DNA of 64,000 bases from assembly GCF_036320965.1 (NCBI RefSeq), contig NC_092261.1:19365544-19429543 (forward strand). The letters are read 5' to 3'. This DNA comes from Panulirus ornatus. Its lineage: Eukaryota > Arthropoda > Malacostraca > Decapoda > Palinuridae. Made by a program: the position numbers and the translations under genes. Within the stretch, counting starts at the first letter, position 1. Every line of letters begins with the position of its first letter. The notes under the pieces were generated by a model. The model was given only the letters and a program-made list of their open reading frames with translations, did not search any database and was not told where the DNA came from. This document shows positions 1-15,370 of this stretch, one piece after another.

Positions 1-796
<796 letters not shown>

Positions 797-840
797 TGTG
801 TGTGTGTGTGTTTTGTGTGTGTGTGTGTGTGTGTGTGTGC

Positions 841-897
<57 letters not shown>
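797..897. repeat. (TG)n microsatellite
   Basis: TG repeat with interruptions at TTTTG and GCATA. Confidence 0.95.
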
Positions 898-898
<1 letters not shown>

Positions 899-968
899 AG
901 TACATATAGGAGTAAAGCCAGGGTAACACGAGTGTAAAACTCTCTCTCCGTAATACACAAATAGTAAC

Positions 969-1026
<58 letters not shown>

Positions 1027-1039
1027 AACGCACGCACGA

Positions 1040-1081
<42 letters not shown>
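898..1081 (+). mobile_element. tRNA-type SINE family A, 3' part with (CA)n tail
   Basis: AGGGTAACACGAGTGTAAAA and CACAAATAGTAACC precede a (CA)n tract of about 105 bp. The same pre-tail occurs in the fuller copy at 1380-1445. A (TG)n of about 100 bp lies just upstream (797-897). Confidence 0.55.
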
Positions 1082-1084
<3 letters not shown>

Positions 1085-1148
1085 AAAGAAATGAGGTCCC
1101 ACGTATGCCAAACTCCCTTCCCGTACAGAGGAGCTAGGTAATTACATA

Positions 1149-1460
1149 TAAACGGGCTCCCGTGGTGGACAGGTAAGCGTTATTGACCATGAATCACCAT
1201 GGTCACGTCCAGAGTCGGCCCAGTATGGGTTCGAATCTTGGGCACAGCATAAGTCCACAACCAACATAGGTGTTTATACACTCCTCTGGCTGGTCGATAA
1301 GTGGGTACTTGGCTTATGCTAGGATGTATGGTTGTGCATACGTACATATGAGTAAAGACTTGATACATAAATATAGGGTTAAGAGACGGGGCAACACGAA
1401 TGTAAGACTCTTTCCCCTTAACACACAAACAGTAATGACAGATAGTAATCTCTCACATCC
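1149..1460 (+). mobile_element. tRNA-type SINE family A, fullest copy
   Basis: The head GGGCTCCCGTGGTGGACAGG, then TAAGCG, resembles a tRNA A box region, and GGGTTCGAATC is a good B box. The body contains CTGGCTGGTCGATAAGTGGG and the 3' part GGGGCAACACGAATGTAAGA. A tRNA-derived polymerase III SINE. Confidence 0.62.
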
Positions 1461-1499
1461 ACGAGATGAGGCCCCACGAGTGTACAATTAGGTACTTAC

Positions 1500-1840
1500 A
1501 CACAAAGATGGTACCTAACTCTAGAATACTGAGTTACAGGGAAAAGCTAGAGGCCTTGAATTTGCTCATGTTGGAGGAGAAATGAGTGAGGGGTGACTTG
1601 ATCACAAGATTTAAGCTTTTAAAACTGATAGGTGACGTGGACAGTCAGCAGTTCTTCAAGAGACTTAGGAATAGAACAACTAGAAGCCATAGCACGTAAA
1701 TAAGCAAAGAACTTTTTATGAGAAATATGAAACGTACTTTTATGGTGTAAGAAATGTGGATGAATGGAATCAGGTGAATGAAGACAACCGGAGTGGTGCC
1801 ACCGGTCGAGAGGGGATGAGAGAACCCCAGGGCTCACTTA
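1500..1840 (+). mobile_element. CR1-like LINE 3' relic
   Basis: YREKLEALNLLMLEE, then VRGDLITRFKLLKLIGDVDS and QQFFKRLRNRTTRSHS: the typical C-terminal end of CR1/Jockey-superfamily RT proteins, with stops. Confidence 0.6.
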
Positions 1841-1919
1841 ACCACTATCATGCGACTGGGATCCACCCTACTTCCATAGCCTAAGCTCCCTGCCCTGTTT
1901 TTTTTTTTTTTTTATCCAT

Positions 1920-3430
1920 TTCCAAACATTTACGATCGTAATTCTAGCCGTCCCTCAAGAGGTTGAACACCATTTGTTTTCGTAATCACTTGGTCTTTGT
2001 CTATTCTGAAATCCAACTGTCCAAGGTTGCCTCTCTTTTGGACAATCAGAATTCCAACCATAGTGTCTAACATCGTCTCCACTCCAAGGACATCCTACCT
2101 ATTGCATGCCTCATGCATCTTGAGTTTCTTAACTTTGATGCTGTCTGGCTCAAAATCTCTAGATTTTGTTACCTAGCTTTTGTGTTTCGTTTTCTCCCCT
2201 TCCCTCTGCCCCCTTTCCTTCCACAATGAATAACTGACTATTTGACTTCTTGCCACGAAGCTCTGCTTTCCTCACTTCCACACGATGAATTCTCTAAATA
2301 GGGGATTTCAAGTTATACCAAGGTGATTGGTTAGGCTCTTACCGGAACGATCCTGATGGAGCTAAGGCTTTTCTTTTTCTCTCCTAAATGATCTGGAACA
2401 ATTAATTGAACGCCCAATCCAAGTTCCCAATTATCGCGACCACTTTTCTAAACATATTTGACCCCTATTTAACCTCTGAACCTTTTCACTATTCAAGCAC
2501 CATTTCTGCCTCCTTAAGGTCCTCTAACTACACTCCTATTTCTGTTTATTTAGATTGTGCACGCCCATCCTCTATACCACCTGGGAACGATAAATTCCGA
2601 CACTTTGTGAGAGCTCAGCGGTTATCCCTGCGTAGCTTCTTTAGTGACTTTCCCTGGGATGGGTACTGCTTCTCTGGTCGGGATGCCTCGTGTTATTTTG
2701 GGATTGAGTCCTACATCCCATCTTCCCCTAAATCTGTTTCCCCTCATTTGTGATTTCATCACTCTTGCTCTGATACATGTCGCATTAGGGACGATGTGTA
2801 CCGGATTATGAAAAATATTGTCATAGCTTTCAGTATCGCCAAAGTATTTGAAAGGGTGTGCTTTAAGTCTTTGCTTTCTAAACTCCCTTCCTATAGTTTA
2901 TATGCTTATCGCTGTTCTCTAATGTATAGCTACCTCTTTGGCCATTTTAACACAGTAGTCGTCGATGGAGCATCTTCCATGTTCTATTCTATGTTTTATC
3001 CCTACTCTCTTTCTTCCTTCAGTAAATGATCAATCTTTTTACTTCTAGTCACATATATGTTGATGATCCCACTTCTCCTCCCCACCCCCTTTCAATACTT
3101 GTTCTCTTTCTCGAACCGATCATATTTCCCCTTTTAATTCGGACATCTACAGCATTTCCTAGTGGGGAAGCAGTAACCTTTACAGATTTGATAGTCCTAA
3201 AACGAAATTTCTCCTTGTATCTCTTTCTAATAACCCATTGTTTCCCTTTACTCAACTTCAAAACACCATAATTCAGCCCTGCAATAACATTAGGCATATC
3301 CATATCCCCAACTCTGTAACCATCAACAAATCTGATTTCTGATTTCCTGAAGCTGGGGGTGCTATAAGTACCGTAAGTAAATTTCTTATGAGCAGTTATT
3401 TCATATCTACAGGGGTTTTGTTCTCCCATC
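1920..3430 (+). mobile_element. Decayed Jockey-like LINE (EN-RT)
   Basis: Protein-like segments in shifting plus-strand frames follow the order of a common arthropod Jockey-type LINE. The end of the endonuclease is at 2406-2590 (ending SISVYLD-like). LSLRSFFSDFPWDGYCFSGRDAS and IESYIPSSPKS follow. RT blocks FSIAKVFERVCFKSLLSKLP and VVVDGASS are at 2796-3029, and IYVDDPTS, in the place of the catalytic YADD, is near 3055. Much of the middle RT is deleted. Identification rests on recalled family motifs. Confidence 0.6.
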
Positions 3431-3569
3431 TATAGACTTCCGCTCACAATTTTGGGCGACACACCTTCCACCTCTTTATTAACTAAAGTGGAATAAGGAA
3501 CCTTCCGTCTTATTGTTTCAAACGCTATCACTTCTCTTAAACCTTCGGTTTCCGTACGCCATGATAATG

Positions 3570-3717
<148 letters not shown>

Positions 3718-3997
3718 GCTGTCCACACTTTCTGTGCTGAGACTGACTACTCGAGGATTGGTGGTTGTGATGCCTCCCTCTTCCCTCAGATAGATAAGGT
3801 GTGCAATTTTTTCCTCTTCAGGTCTACAAATACTTGCAGAGCCTTGATTATTTTCTTTCTTTCTTGATCTGTTGCTCTTTTCTATCACCTTAGATGGCCT
3901 TGAATGAGGTATGTTTTGGTAACTAGTTTCAAATCAAAATCAAAATTGATATTGTTTAGCTTGTTGACTAAATCTACATTGTTCATTATGTTAGAAT

Positions 3998-5126
3998 TTG
4001 ATGCCTTACCCACTAAAGGGCGTAATAAAGAAACTAAACAATATCAATGTTAATTTTGATTTCACACTAGTTAGCTTTGATGTTTCCTCACTTTTCACTA
4101 AAGTTCCAGTTGATGACCTTTTAGAATATTTACTTGATGTGTTGGATGATATTCATTTACCTGTTTCAAAGTCTATTTCCATTGAAATGATAAAATTGTG
4201 TATAAAAGACTGTGTATTTCAATTCAGTGGAGATTATTATGCTCAAAAATCTGGTATGGCAATGGGTAACCCTCTTTCACCTGTACTAAGTAATCTTTGT
4301 ATGGAATTTTTCGAAAGAAAATTAGTAAAGGATATCTTACCTTCTAATGCAATTTGGTTTAGGTATGTAGATGATGTTCGTTGTGTTTGGCCAACAAATG
4401 AAAATTTACAAATATTTCTCCCCTTACTTAACAATTTAGTACCTTCCATCAAATTTACTGTACAAAATGAAAATAATGGTACGTTACCATTTTTAGATTG
4501 CATGATCCACAGGCAAGGAAACAAGTTTAAGTTTAGCATATACAGAATACCTACCAATTTATGCTCATATATCCATTATTACTCATCTCAACATGACAGT
4601 TAAATTATCATCATTTCAATCTATGTTCCTTAGGGCATTACGTATTTGAAATCCAGAGTTTATTGATGGTGAATTTGTGAAGAAATATTCTATTGGATCT
4701 AAGTTGAAGTACCCTTGATCTTTCATTGATAATTATATCCATAAAGTTAGCAAAGAAATCATTTTATACAGTTGAGCCAAAACCTCATATTGACACCAAG
4801 AATCTTCTACTTTTCCCTTTAATGATAATTTTACTTTACTTCCCATGCTGCTTAAATCCTTTAATGTAAATGTTGCCATCAGCAACAATAATACTATAAA
4901 GAATATGTTAATCAGAAATTCACCAGAAAATTCTCTAGGATGCATCTATAAAGTACCATGTGGAAATTGTGATAAATTTTATGTTGGGCAGACTGGTAAG
5001 GATCTTTCTGTTAGACTTAAGCAACATAAATATAGTATAAGAACGGGACAGGAATCAAATGCCTTGTTTCATCACGTTAAAACCTATGACCGTTGTATTG
5101 ACTGGAGTAATGCCATAAGAACGTAA
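3998..5126 (+). mobile_element. Penelope-like element: RT and GIY-YIG regions (broken)
   Basis: The open frame 3998-4603 is a PLE RT: FTLVSFDVSSLFTKVPVDD (block A, FDVSSLFT), GMAMGNPLSPVLSNLCMEFF, WFRYVDDVRCVW (catalytic YVDD) and LPFLDCMI. Stops and shifts follow between 4603 and 4845. A second frame, 4845-5126, carries the GIY-YIG endonuclease core, with CIYKVPCGNCDKFYVGQTG and VRLKQHKYSIRTGQESNALF typical of animal PLEs. A short inverted PLE fragment (about 3915-3990, minus) precedes the RT. PLEs are retroelements related to telomerase RT. The N-terminal part and both termini are missing, so this copy is dead. Confidence 0.87.
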
Positions 5127-5310
5127 ATGAGGGTCATTCCGTCGTGCTCGAGGACCTTACCATCGTGCTCAATGACCCGAGCGTCGTGCTGAAGGACCCT
5201 ACCGTCGAGCTTCGAGGACCCGACAGTTGTGCTCAGAGACTCTATCGCCGTGCGCAAGGACCTAACTGTTGTGCTGCTGGACTCGACCGTCGTGCTCAAT
5301 GGTTCACTGA
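5115..5310 (+). repeat. Degenerate 20-24 bp minisatellite, GTCGTGCTCAAGGACC type
   Basis: About eight units such as CCGTCGTGCTCGAGGACC, CATCGTGCTCAATGACC and GCGTCGTGCTGAAGGACC, directly after the PLE GIY-YIG fragment. The same motif recurs at 6120-6200, 49010-49045 and 61540-61600. Confidence 0.7.
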
Positions 5311-5940
<630 letters not shown>

Positions 5941-6094
5941 GTTATCTGAAGGTTATGTACATATACTAAATTTTTCTCCTTGATTTTTCAAGCCACGTAA
6001 ATTATTCATATCTCTAACCGGGAGTGATAATGCTGTAGTATTTTTATTTTGGAATGACCGCATTACAATGGTTTGGCCTTTGAACTGACCCTTG

Positions 6095-6200
6095 TAAGGC
6101 AGGTCAAATGCCAAGCCGCTATACTCATGGGTCCCTCCTCATCCTCAAGGACCCGACCGTCGTGCTCGAGGACAGTACCGTTGAGCTCAAGGACTTTTTA
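6095..6200 (+). repeat. GTCGTGCTCAAGGACC-type repeat, second locus
   Basis: GGTCAAATGCCAAGCCGCTA, then CTCAAGGACCCGACCGTCGT, GCTCGAGGACAGTACC and GAGCTCAAGGAC. Confidence 0.6.
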
Positions 6201-6389
6201 TCTGTGTGATATGCATGAAGTTTTAGTGTTGTCAGGGACTTCTGATTTTTTTTCTCTTTCTCTTTACCCCGAAAACGATCAGTATGAGATTACTGTCTTG
6301 TGTATTGGGGGAAGAGAAGAGGGATGGGGAGGACATATGCTTGTTCCACTTCGTATGTGTTTAACCCTGTAGGGTTAACCTTAGTGATT

Positions 6390-6900
6390 TTTACCCAGGG
6401 AAGCTCACACGGTGAGATGTGGTCCTTCTCCCAGGGTGGTAAACAGTTGGTGAGACGTAGGAGTGACATTCCCAGGGTGACACACCAGCAGTTAGAAATG
6501 AGGGGGTCACTCTCCCAGGCTGGTACACAGGTGGTGGAAGGTGGAAGTCACTTTCCTATTGTGGCTTACTGGTGCAGGAAGGTGGGGATTCATTTTCCCA
6601 GGGTGGCACATAAGTAGGGAGAGGTGGTAGTGATATTCCCAGGTCGGCATACCTTTGGTGAGAGGTAGAGTGTTACTTTTTCAGGGTGGCTCACAGGTGG
6701 TGAGAGGTAGGAGTTCACTTTCCCAGGGTGGTGTACAGATGGTGAAAGGTACGGGTCACTTTCCTAGGGTGGTGCACAGATGGTGAAGGGAAGGGGGTCT
6801 CTTTCCCAGGGAGGTGCACAGATGGTGAAAGGTAGGTGGTCACTTTCACAGGGTGGTACATAGGTTTTGAGAGGAGGAAATCACTTTTCCAAGATAATCA
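6390..6900 (+). repeat. Degenerate 40-48 bp minisatellite
   Basis: About eleven units resembling CCCAGGGTGGTACACAGGTG, then GTGAGAGGTAGGAGTCACTTT. Unit length varies; reading frames here are by-products. Confidence 0.8.
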
Positions 6901-7195
6901 TATGGATCTGGAGACTCTCCCATACAGAGCAATTTCCTCGTCAATCAGTCTCATTTGCGGAGGATCGAGGATTAGTATCGGTGGGAAGGGCATGGGTTCC
7001 CCCCTCTTCAGATCTGTGTTCAGAAATCTTGAAATGTACAATGTCGCTGACTTAATTCAGTTATCAGTGTATTTTCAGAACAATGAGATTAACTTTGTGA
7101 AAATAAGAGAGTAACATTATGAGAATAATGTGTTTACATCTCTCATGTTCTGTCATTTTTTGGGTTAGAATCTTGGCCGATATTTTTGGAAATCT

Positions 7196-7262
7196 TGTTT
7201 CATTATTGACCTTCGTGGTGCATCGTTTAGCGTTGCTGACCATGACTCATTTAAGAGCCGCC
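7196..7262 (+). mobile_element. tRNA-type SINE family A, head fragment
   Basis: CGTGGTGCATCGTTTAGCGT, then TGCTGACCATGACTCATT, matches the head of the family; the B box is missing. Confidence 0.4.
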
Positions 7263-7404
7263 TATAAGGATAGAAAAAAAGGGAAATCGTTCCAAAGAAT
7301 TTTAATGCACTACGTATGTCTGCTTTATGTGCCAAAAGAAAATGTGGATTTTCCATACAAAGCTTTACAAGACTGAGTTCATTTTAAGGCCTCGCATTTA
7401 TTAA

Positions 7405-8120
7405 AATTTATGATATGTATATATATATCAATATAGTGCATATGAACGCGCACTTTCATAGAACACATGATACTCTCCAACGGCCAGGACTCGAACCCAA
7501 GACCTTATGCGGGGTAGCAGGGAACGCTAACCGCTCGGTTGCGACAGTCCCTAACAAGAGAATGAATGTGCAATTACAAGTAATCGAATACCCTTCGTCT
7601 CACATCCATGATCAACGGGGCTCTAAACCGGTCAAATCCCATCAGGCTCACAATACCAGCACCTAGCATTTTATAGAACCTTACAATATAAACGTGGGGG
7701 TACATGAACGCGAATATAGTGCACATGAACGAGCACTGCCATAGAACAACTAGGACTCGAACCCAGGACCTTATGCGTGGCAGTCGGAAACGCTAGCTGC
7801 TCGGCCATGATCAACCGTAATGGGGAAATGGCTATTCGATTACAAGTAATCGAATACCCTTCGTCTCACATCCATGAGCAACGGGGTCTATACCGGTCAG
7901 ATCCCATCAGGCTCTCATTACCAGCAGCTAGCGTTTTACAGAACCTTCCAGTACAAACGCGGAGGTATATGAACATGAACATAATGCATATGAGCGCACG
8001 CTTTCATGAAGTACATAATACCCTCCAACAGCCAGGTCTCGAACCCAGAACCTTATGCATGGTTGTCGAAAACGCTAACCACTTGGCGATTATCGTCCAT
8101 AATAGGGAAATGACCATTCG
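7405..8120 (-). repeat. Tandem array of tRNA-like monomers of about 275 bp (family B)
   Basis: Three monomers occur with B boxes near 7490, 7753 and 8038. On the minus strand each has an A-box-like CCGAGCGGTTAGCG, or a degraded version, then GGGTTCGAGTCC. The linker holds TCGAATACCCTTCGTCTCAC and GAACGCGCACTTTCATAG. Only the first copy keeps good A and B boxes. Confidence 0.65.
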
Positions 8121-8342
8121 ATCATGGTAAAGTGCCTGACGATTGGAGGGATGCACGTATAGCGCGTTGTTTAAAGGCAAAGGACATAAAGGTGATTCTT
8201 CAAACTACTGAGGCTTCAGTTTATTGAATATACCTAGTAAATTTTATGGGACAGTATTGATTGAGAGGGAGAAGGCATGTACAGAGTATTGGACTGGTTG
8301 GACCAGTGTGGTTTCAGAAATGGTAGAGGATGTGTGGATCAG

Positions 8343-8403
<61 letters not shown>

Positions 8404-9297
8404 GCTTAGAAAAAGCGGTTGGATTTGCATTTGACATTTATGTATCTCGAGAATGCGTACGATAGGCTTGATAGAGAAGCTCTGTTGAGGGTCTTAAGAA
8501 TATACGGTGTGGAAGGGAAGCTGCTAGAAGCTGTGAGAAATTTCATCAAGGGTGTAAGGCGTGTGGACGAGTAGGAAGACAGGAGAGTGAATGGTTCCCG
8601 GTGAAGGTGGGTCTGCGACAGGGATATGTGATGTCACCATGGATGTTTAATTTGTTTATGGATGGGGTAATGTAGGAGGTAAATGCAAGAGATATGGAAA
8701 GAAGGGCGAGTAATCAGACTGTTGGGGATGAGAGGGCCTGGGAAGCTGATTCGAGTATGAAACTGTAGAAAATGGTGACTGAGACTGGAAGAGTATGTGA
8801 ATGGAGAAAATTGAGAGTAAATGTGAATACAAGCAAGATAATTAGGTTCAGCAGTGTTGAAAGATAAGTTTGTTGGGATTTAAGTTTGAATGTAAAAAAA
8901 TGGAGGAAGTTAAGTGTTTTGATATCTGGGAATGGACTTGGCATTGAATGGAAACATGGAAGCGGAAGTGAGTCATAGGGTTGGGGATACAAGGGGCGAA
9001 GGTTCTAGGAGAGAGAAAGAATGTGTAGAAAGAGAGAACGCTATTTCAGATAAGGAAAATGGGTGTTTGAAAGAATGGTGGCTCCAAAAATGATATGTGG
9101 TTGCGAGACATGGGCTATAGATAGGGTTGTGCGGGGAATGGTGGATGCGTTGGAAATAAAATTTTAGAGGACAATATGTGGTATAAGGGTAAAAGAGATG
9201 TGTAGTAATAAAAACAGTGTGGTTGAGAAAGCATAAGAGAGTCTGTTGAAATGGTTTGGACATATGGAGAGAATGAGTGAGGAAAGGTTGTCAAACA
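8121..9297 (+). mobile_element. Degraded LINE-A copy interrupted by (GA)n
   Basis: It runs from VPEDWR-like sequence through the C-terminal domain in many broken frames. A (GA)n expansion at 8353-8400 replaces the segment after GRGCVDQ. It stops at the native ATATAT after the EERLTKR region, where a (TA)n tract begins. Confidence 0.78.
8353..8400. repeat. (GA)n inside a LINE-A copy
   Basis: 24 GA units after GTGTGTGTGT, replacing RT sequence. Confidence 0.95.
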
Positions 9298-9299
9298 AG

Positions 9300-9882
<583 letters not shown>

Positions 9883-9891
9883 TTCTTTTTT

Positions 9892-10550
9892 ATTATTTTC
9901 ACTGCTTCTAACAACCCTCCTCCCACACCATATATTCTTAATACCTTCCACAGAGCATCTCTATCAACTCTATCATATGCCTTCTCCCGATCCATAAATG
10001 CTACATACAAATCCATTTGCTTTTCTAAGTATTTCTCACATACATTCTTCAAAGCAAACACCTGATCCACACATCCTCTACCACTTCTGAAACCACACTG
10101 CTCTTCCCCAATCTGATGCTCTGTACATGCCTTCACCCTCTCAATCAATACCCTCCCATATAATTTACCAGGAATACTCAACAAACTTATACCTCTGTAA
10201 TTTGAGCACTCACTCTTATCCCTTTTGCCTTTGTACAATGGCACTATGCACGCATTCCGCCAATCCTCAGGCACCTCACCATTAAATAACCTTACCAACC
10301 AGTCAACAATACAGTCACCCCCTTTTTTAATAAATTCCACTGCAATACCATCCAAACCTGCTGCCTTGCCGGCTTTCATCTTCCGCAAAGCTTCCACTAC
10401 CTCTTCTCTGTTTACCAAATCATTTTCCCTAACCCTCTCACTTTGCACACCACCTCGACCAAAACACCCTATATCTGCCACTCTATCATCAAACACATTC
10501 AACAAACCTTCAAAATACTCACCCCATCTCCTTCTCACATCACCAACATC
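9892..10550 (-). mobile_element. LINE-A RT fragment (minus)
   Basis: It encodes [42 protein letters not shown] and [17 protein letters not shown] on the minus strand. It is cut at both ends: on the left by (TA)n after the EAVK region, on the right by a junction with a plus-strand LINE-A tail. The middle is open, and the segment for CMTHG is deleted. Confidence 0.83.
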
Positions 10551-10551
10551 A

Positions 10552-10745
10552 GTGGATTGAATCAAGGCATGTGAAGCGTCTGGGGTAAACCATGGAAAGC
10601 TGTGTAGGTATGTATATTTGCGTGTGTGGACGTATGTATATACATGTGTATGGGGGGGGGGGGGTTGGGCCATTTCTTTCGTCTGTTTCCTTGCGCTACC
10701 TCGCAAACGCGGGAGACAGCGACAAAGTATAATAAAAAAAAAAAA

Positions 10746-10747
<2 letters not shown>
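10552..10747 (+). mobile_element. LINE-A 3' UTR fragment
   Basis: Only the short-type 3' UTR is present: ATCAGTGGATTGAATCAAGG, a G-run, the conserved CTACCTCGCAAACGCGGGAG tail, then A-rich sequence into (TA)n. It is joined in inverted orientation to the RT fragment on its left. Confidence 0.83.

Positions 10748-10748
<1 letters not shown>

Positions 10749-10816
<68 letters not shown>
10749..10816. repeat. (TA)n between opposed LINE-A tails
   Basis: The A-rich tail of the plus fragment on the left and the T-rich tail of the minus copy on the right. Confidence 0.95.
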
Positions 10817-13772
<2,956 letters not shown>

Positions 13773-13783
13773 ATATATATATT

Positions 13784-14310
13784 GGAATGGATCACAATTT
13801 TGCGCGTGATCAAGATATTCCTATGAGTCCACGGGGAAAAGGAAACACTCTCGTGTAATAATCACATCATTAGGGGAGACACAAGAGAGAAATATAACAG
13901 TCAGTTGATATACATCGGAGAGACGAAGCTAGGACGCCATTTGGTAAATATATGATTGTCCAAAACATACAACGAGCGTTTATAAACTTATAATTTTACA
14001 AATCTTTTCAACAATAAAGTTATCTAATTTGTATAGACCATCACTAATATTAATATCATAATTTTCTGTGTATTTAATAATAGAAGATTCAATGATATTT
14101 CTCTTGGTAATAGAGTTAGAGTTAATAACTGAGATGGTGTTACTCCAGTCAATACAATGATCATAGTTTTTAACATGATTAAACAAGGCATTTGATTCTT
14201 GCCCCGTTCTTATATTATATTTATGTTGCTTAAGTCTAACAGAAAGATCCTTACCAGTCTGACCAACATAAGATTTATCACAGTTTCCACAAGGGACTTT
14301 ATAGATGCTA
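13784..14310 (-). mobile_element. PLE 3' end: GIY-YIG C terminus plus terminal region (minus)
   Basis: The minus strand encodes the end of GIY-YIG (SYVGQTGKDLSVRLKQHKYN-like, then FNHVKNYDHCIDWSN, DGLYKLDNFIVEKICKI) and a stop near 13980. A noncoding terminal region of about 190 bp follows and ends at TTGTGATCCATTCCAATATA. It abuts the poly(A) of a LINE-A copy. Confidence 0.8.
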
Positions 14311-14536
14311 ATTAGATAACTTTATTGTTGATAAGATTTGTAAAACTCTAAGTTTATGAACGCTCGTTGTATGTTTTGGACAATCATATGTTTACCAAAT
14401 GGCGTCCTAGCTTCGTCTCTTCGATATATATCACTGACTGTTATATTTCTTTCTTGTGTCTCCCCTGATGATGTGATTATTACACGAAAGTGCACTTGGG
14501 AACTTTTCGTGTTTCATTTTCCCCATGGACTCATAG

Positions 14537-14541
<5 letters not shown>
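14311..14541 (+). mobile_element. PLE terminal region, inverted partner
   Basis: The plus strand repeats the end of the element (TAACTTTATTGTTGATAAGA through CATTTTCCCCATGGACTCAT). It is therefore inverted relative to the fragment at 13784-14310. It ends at CATAGGAATATA, where (TA)n starts, missing the last 45 bp of the terminus. Confidence 0.78.

Positions 14542-14617
<76 letters not shown>
14542..14617. repeat. (TA)n between PLE end and LINE-A fragment
   Basis: About 38 units. Confidence 0.96.
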
Positions 14618-14620
<3 letters not shown>

Positions 14621-15069
14621 CAGTGGAATTTATTAAAAAAGGGGGTGACTGTATTGTTGACTGATTGGTAAGGTTATTTAATGTATGTATGACTCATGGT
14701 GCCTGAGGATTGGCGGAATGCGTGCATAGTGCCTTTGTACAAAGGCAAAGGGGATAAGAGTGAGTGCTCAAATTACAGAGGTATAAGTTTGTTGAGTATT
14801 CATGGTAAATTATATGGGAGGGTATTGATTGATAGGGTGAAGGCATGGACAGAGCATCAGATTGGGTAAGAGCAGTGTGGTTTCAGAAGTGGTAGAGGAT
14901 GTGTGGATCAGGTGTTTGCTTTGAAGAATGTATGTGAGAAATACTTAGAAAAGCAAATGGATTTGTATGTAGCATTCATGGATCTGGAGAAGGCATATGA
15001 TAGAGTTGATAGAGATGCTCTGAGGAAGGTATTAAGAATATATGGTGTGGGAGGCAAGTTGTTAGAAGC

Positions 15070-15071
<2 letters not shown>
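14618..15071 (+). mobile_element. LINE-A RT fragment flanked by (TA)n on both sides
   Basis: It covers [12 protein letters not shown] to GGKLLEAV only, with small deletions and a TAA (GGGTAAGAGCAG for the EEQ codons). Both ends merge into (TA)n with a few bases of microhomology. Confidence 0.82.

Positions 15072-15140
<69 letters not shown>
15072..15140. repeat. (TA)n between LINE-A fragment and SINE-T
   Basis: About 34 units; a further (TA)n at 15317-15365 follows the SINE-T tail. Confidence 0.96.
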
Positions 15141-15144
<4 letters not shown>

Positions 15145-15314
15145 AGCGGGTGGCTGGAAATCCTCCCCTCTCATTTTTTTTTAATTTTCCAAAAGAAGGA
15201 ATAGAGAAGGGGGCCTGGTGAGGATATTCCTTCAAAGGCCCAGTCCTCTGTTCTTAACGCTACATCGCTAACGCGGGACATGGCGAATAGTTTAAAAGAA
15301 AAAAAAAAGAAGAG

Positions 15315-15316
<2 letters not shown>
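15141..15316 (+). mobile_element. SINE-T copy 2, 5' truncated
   Basis: It starts at AGGGAGCGGGTGGCTGG after (TA)n, has the shared tail with ACATCGCTAACGCGGG, and ends in A-rich sequence and (TA)n. Confidence 0.72.

Positions 15317-15369
<53 letters not shown>

Positions 15370-15370
<1 letters not shown>

Noticed and set aside
6836..7114. Open frames of 60-90 codons between 6.8 and 7.4 kb
   Set aside because: They overlap a degenerate minisatellite or unique AT-rich DNA. No family resemblance, splice support or biased composition.
7478..7555. Functional tRNA gene
   Set aside because: B box and part of the A box are good, but there is no paired acceptor stem or plausible anticodon arm, and it recurs as part of a tandem monomer.
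14478..14503. Confident hammerhead ribozyme call
   Set aside because: Stem II is too short, there is an extra base after CUGAUGA, and a competing hairpin uses the GAAA segment. Kept only as a weak finding.
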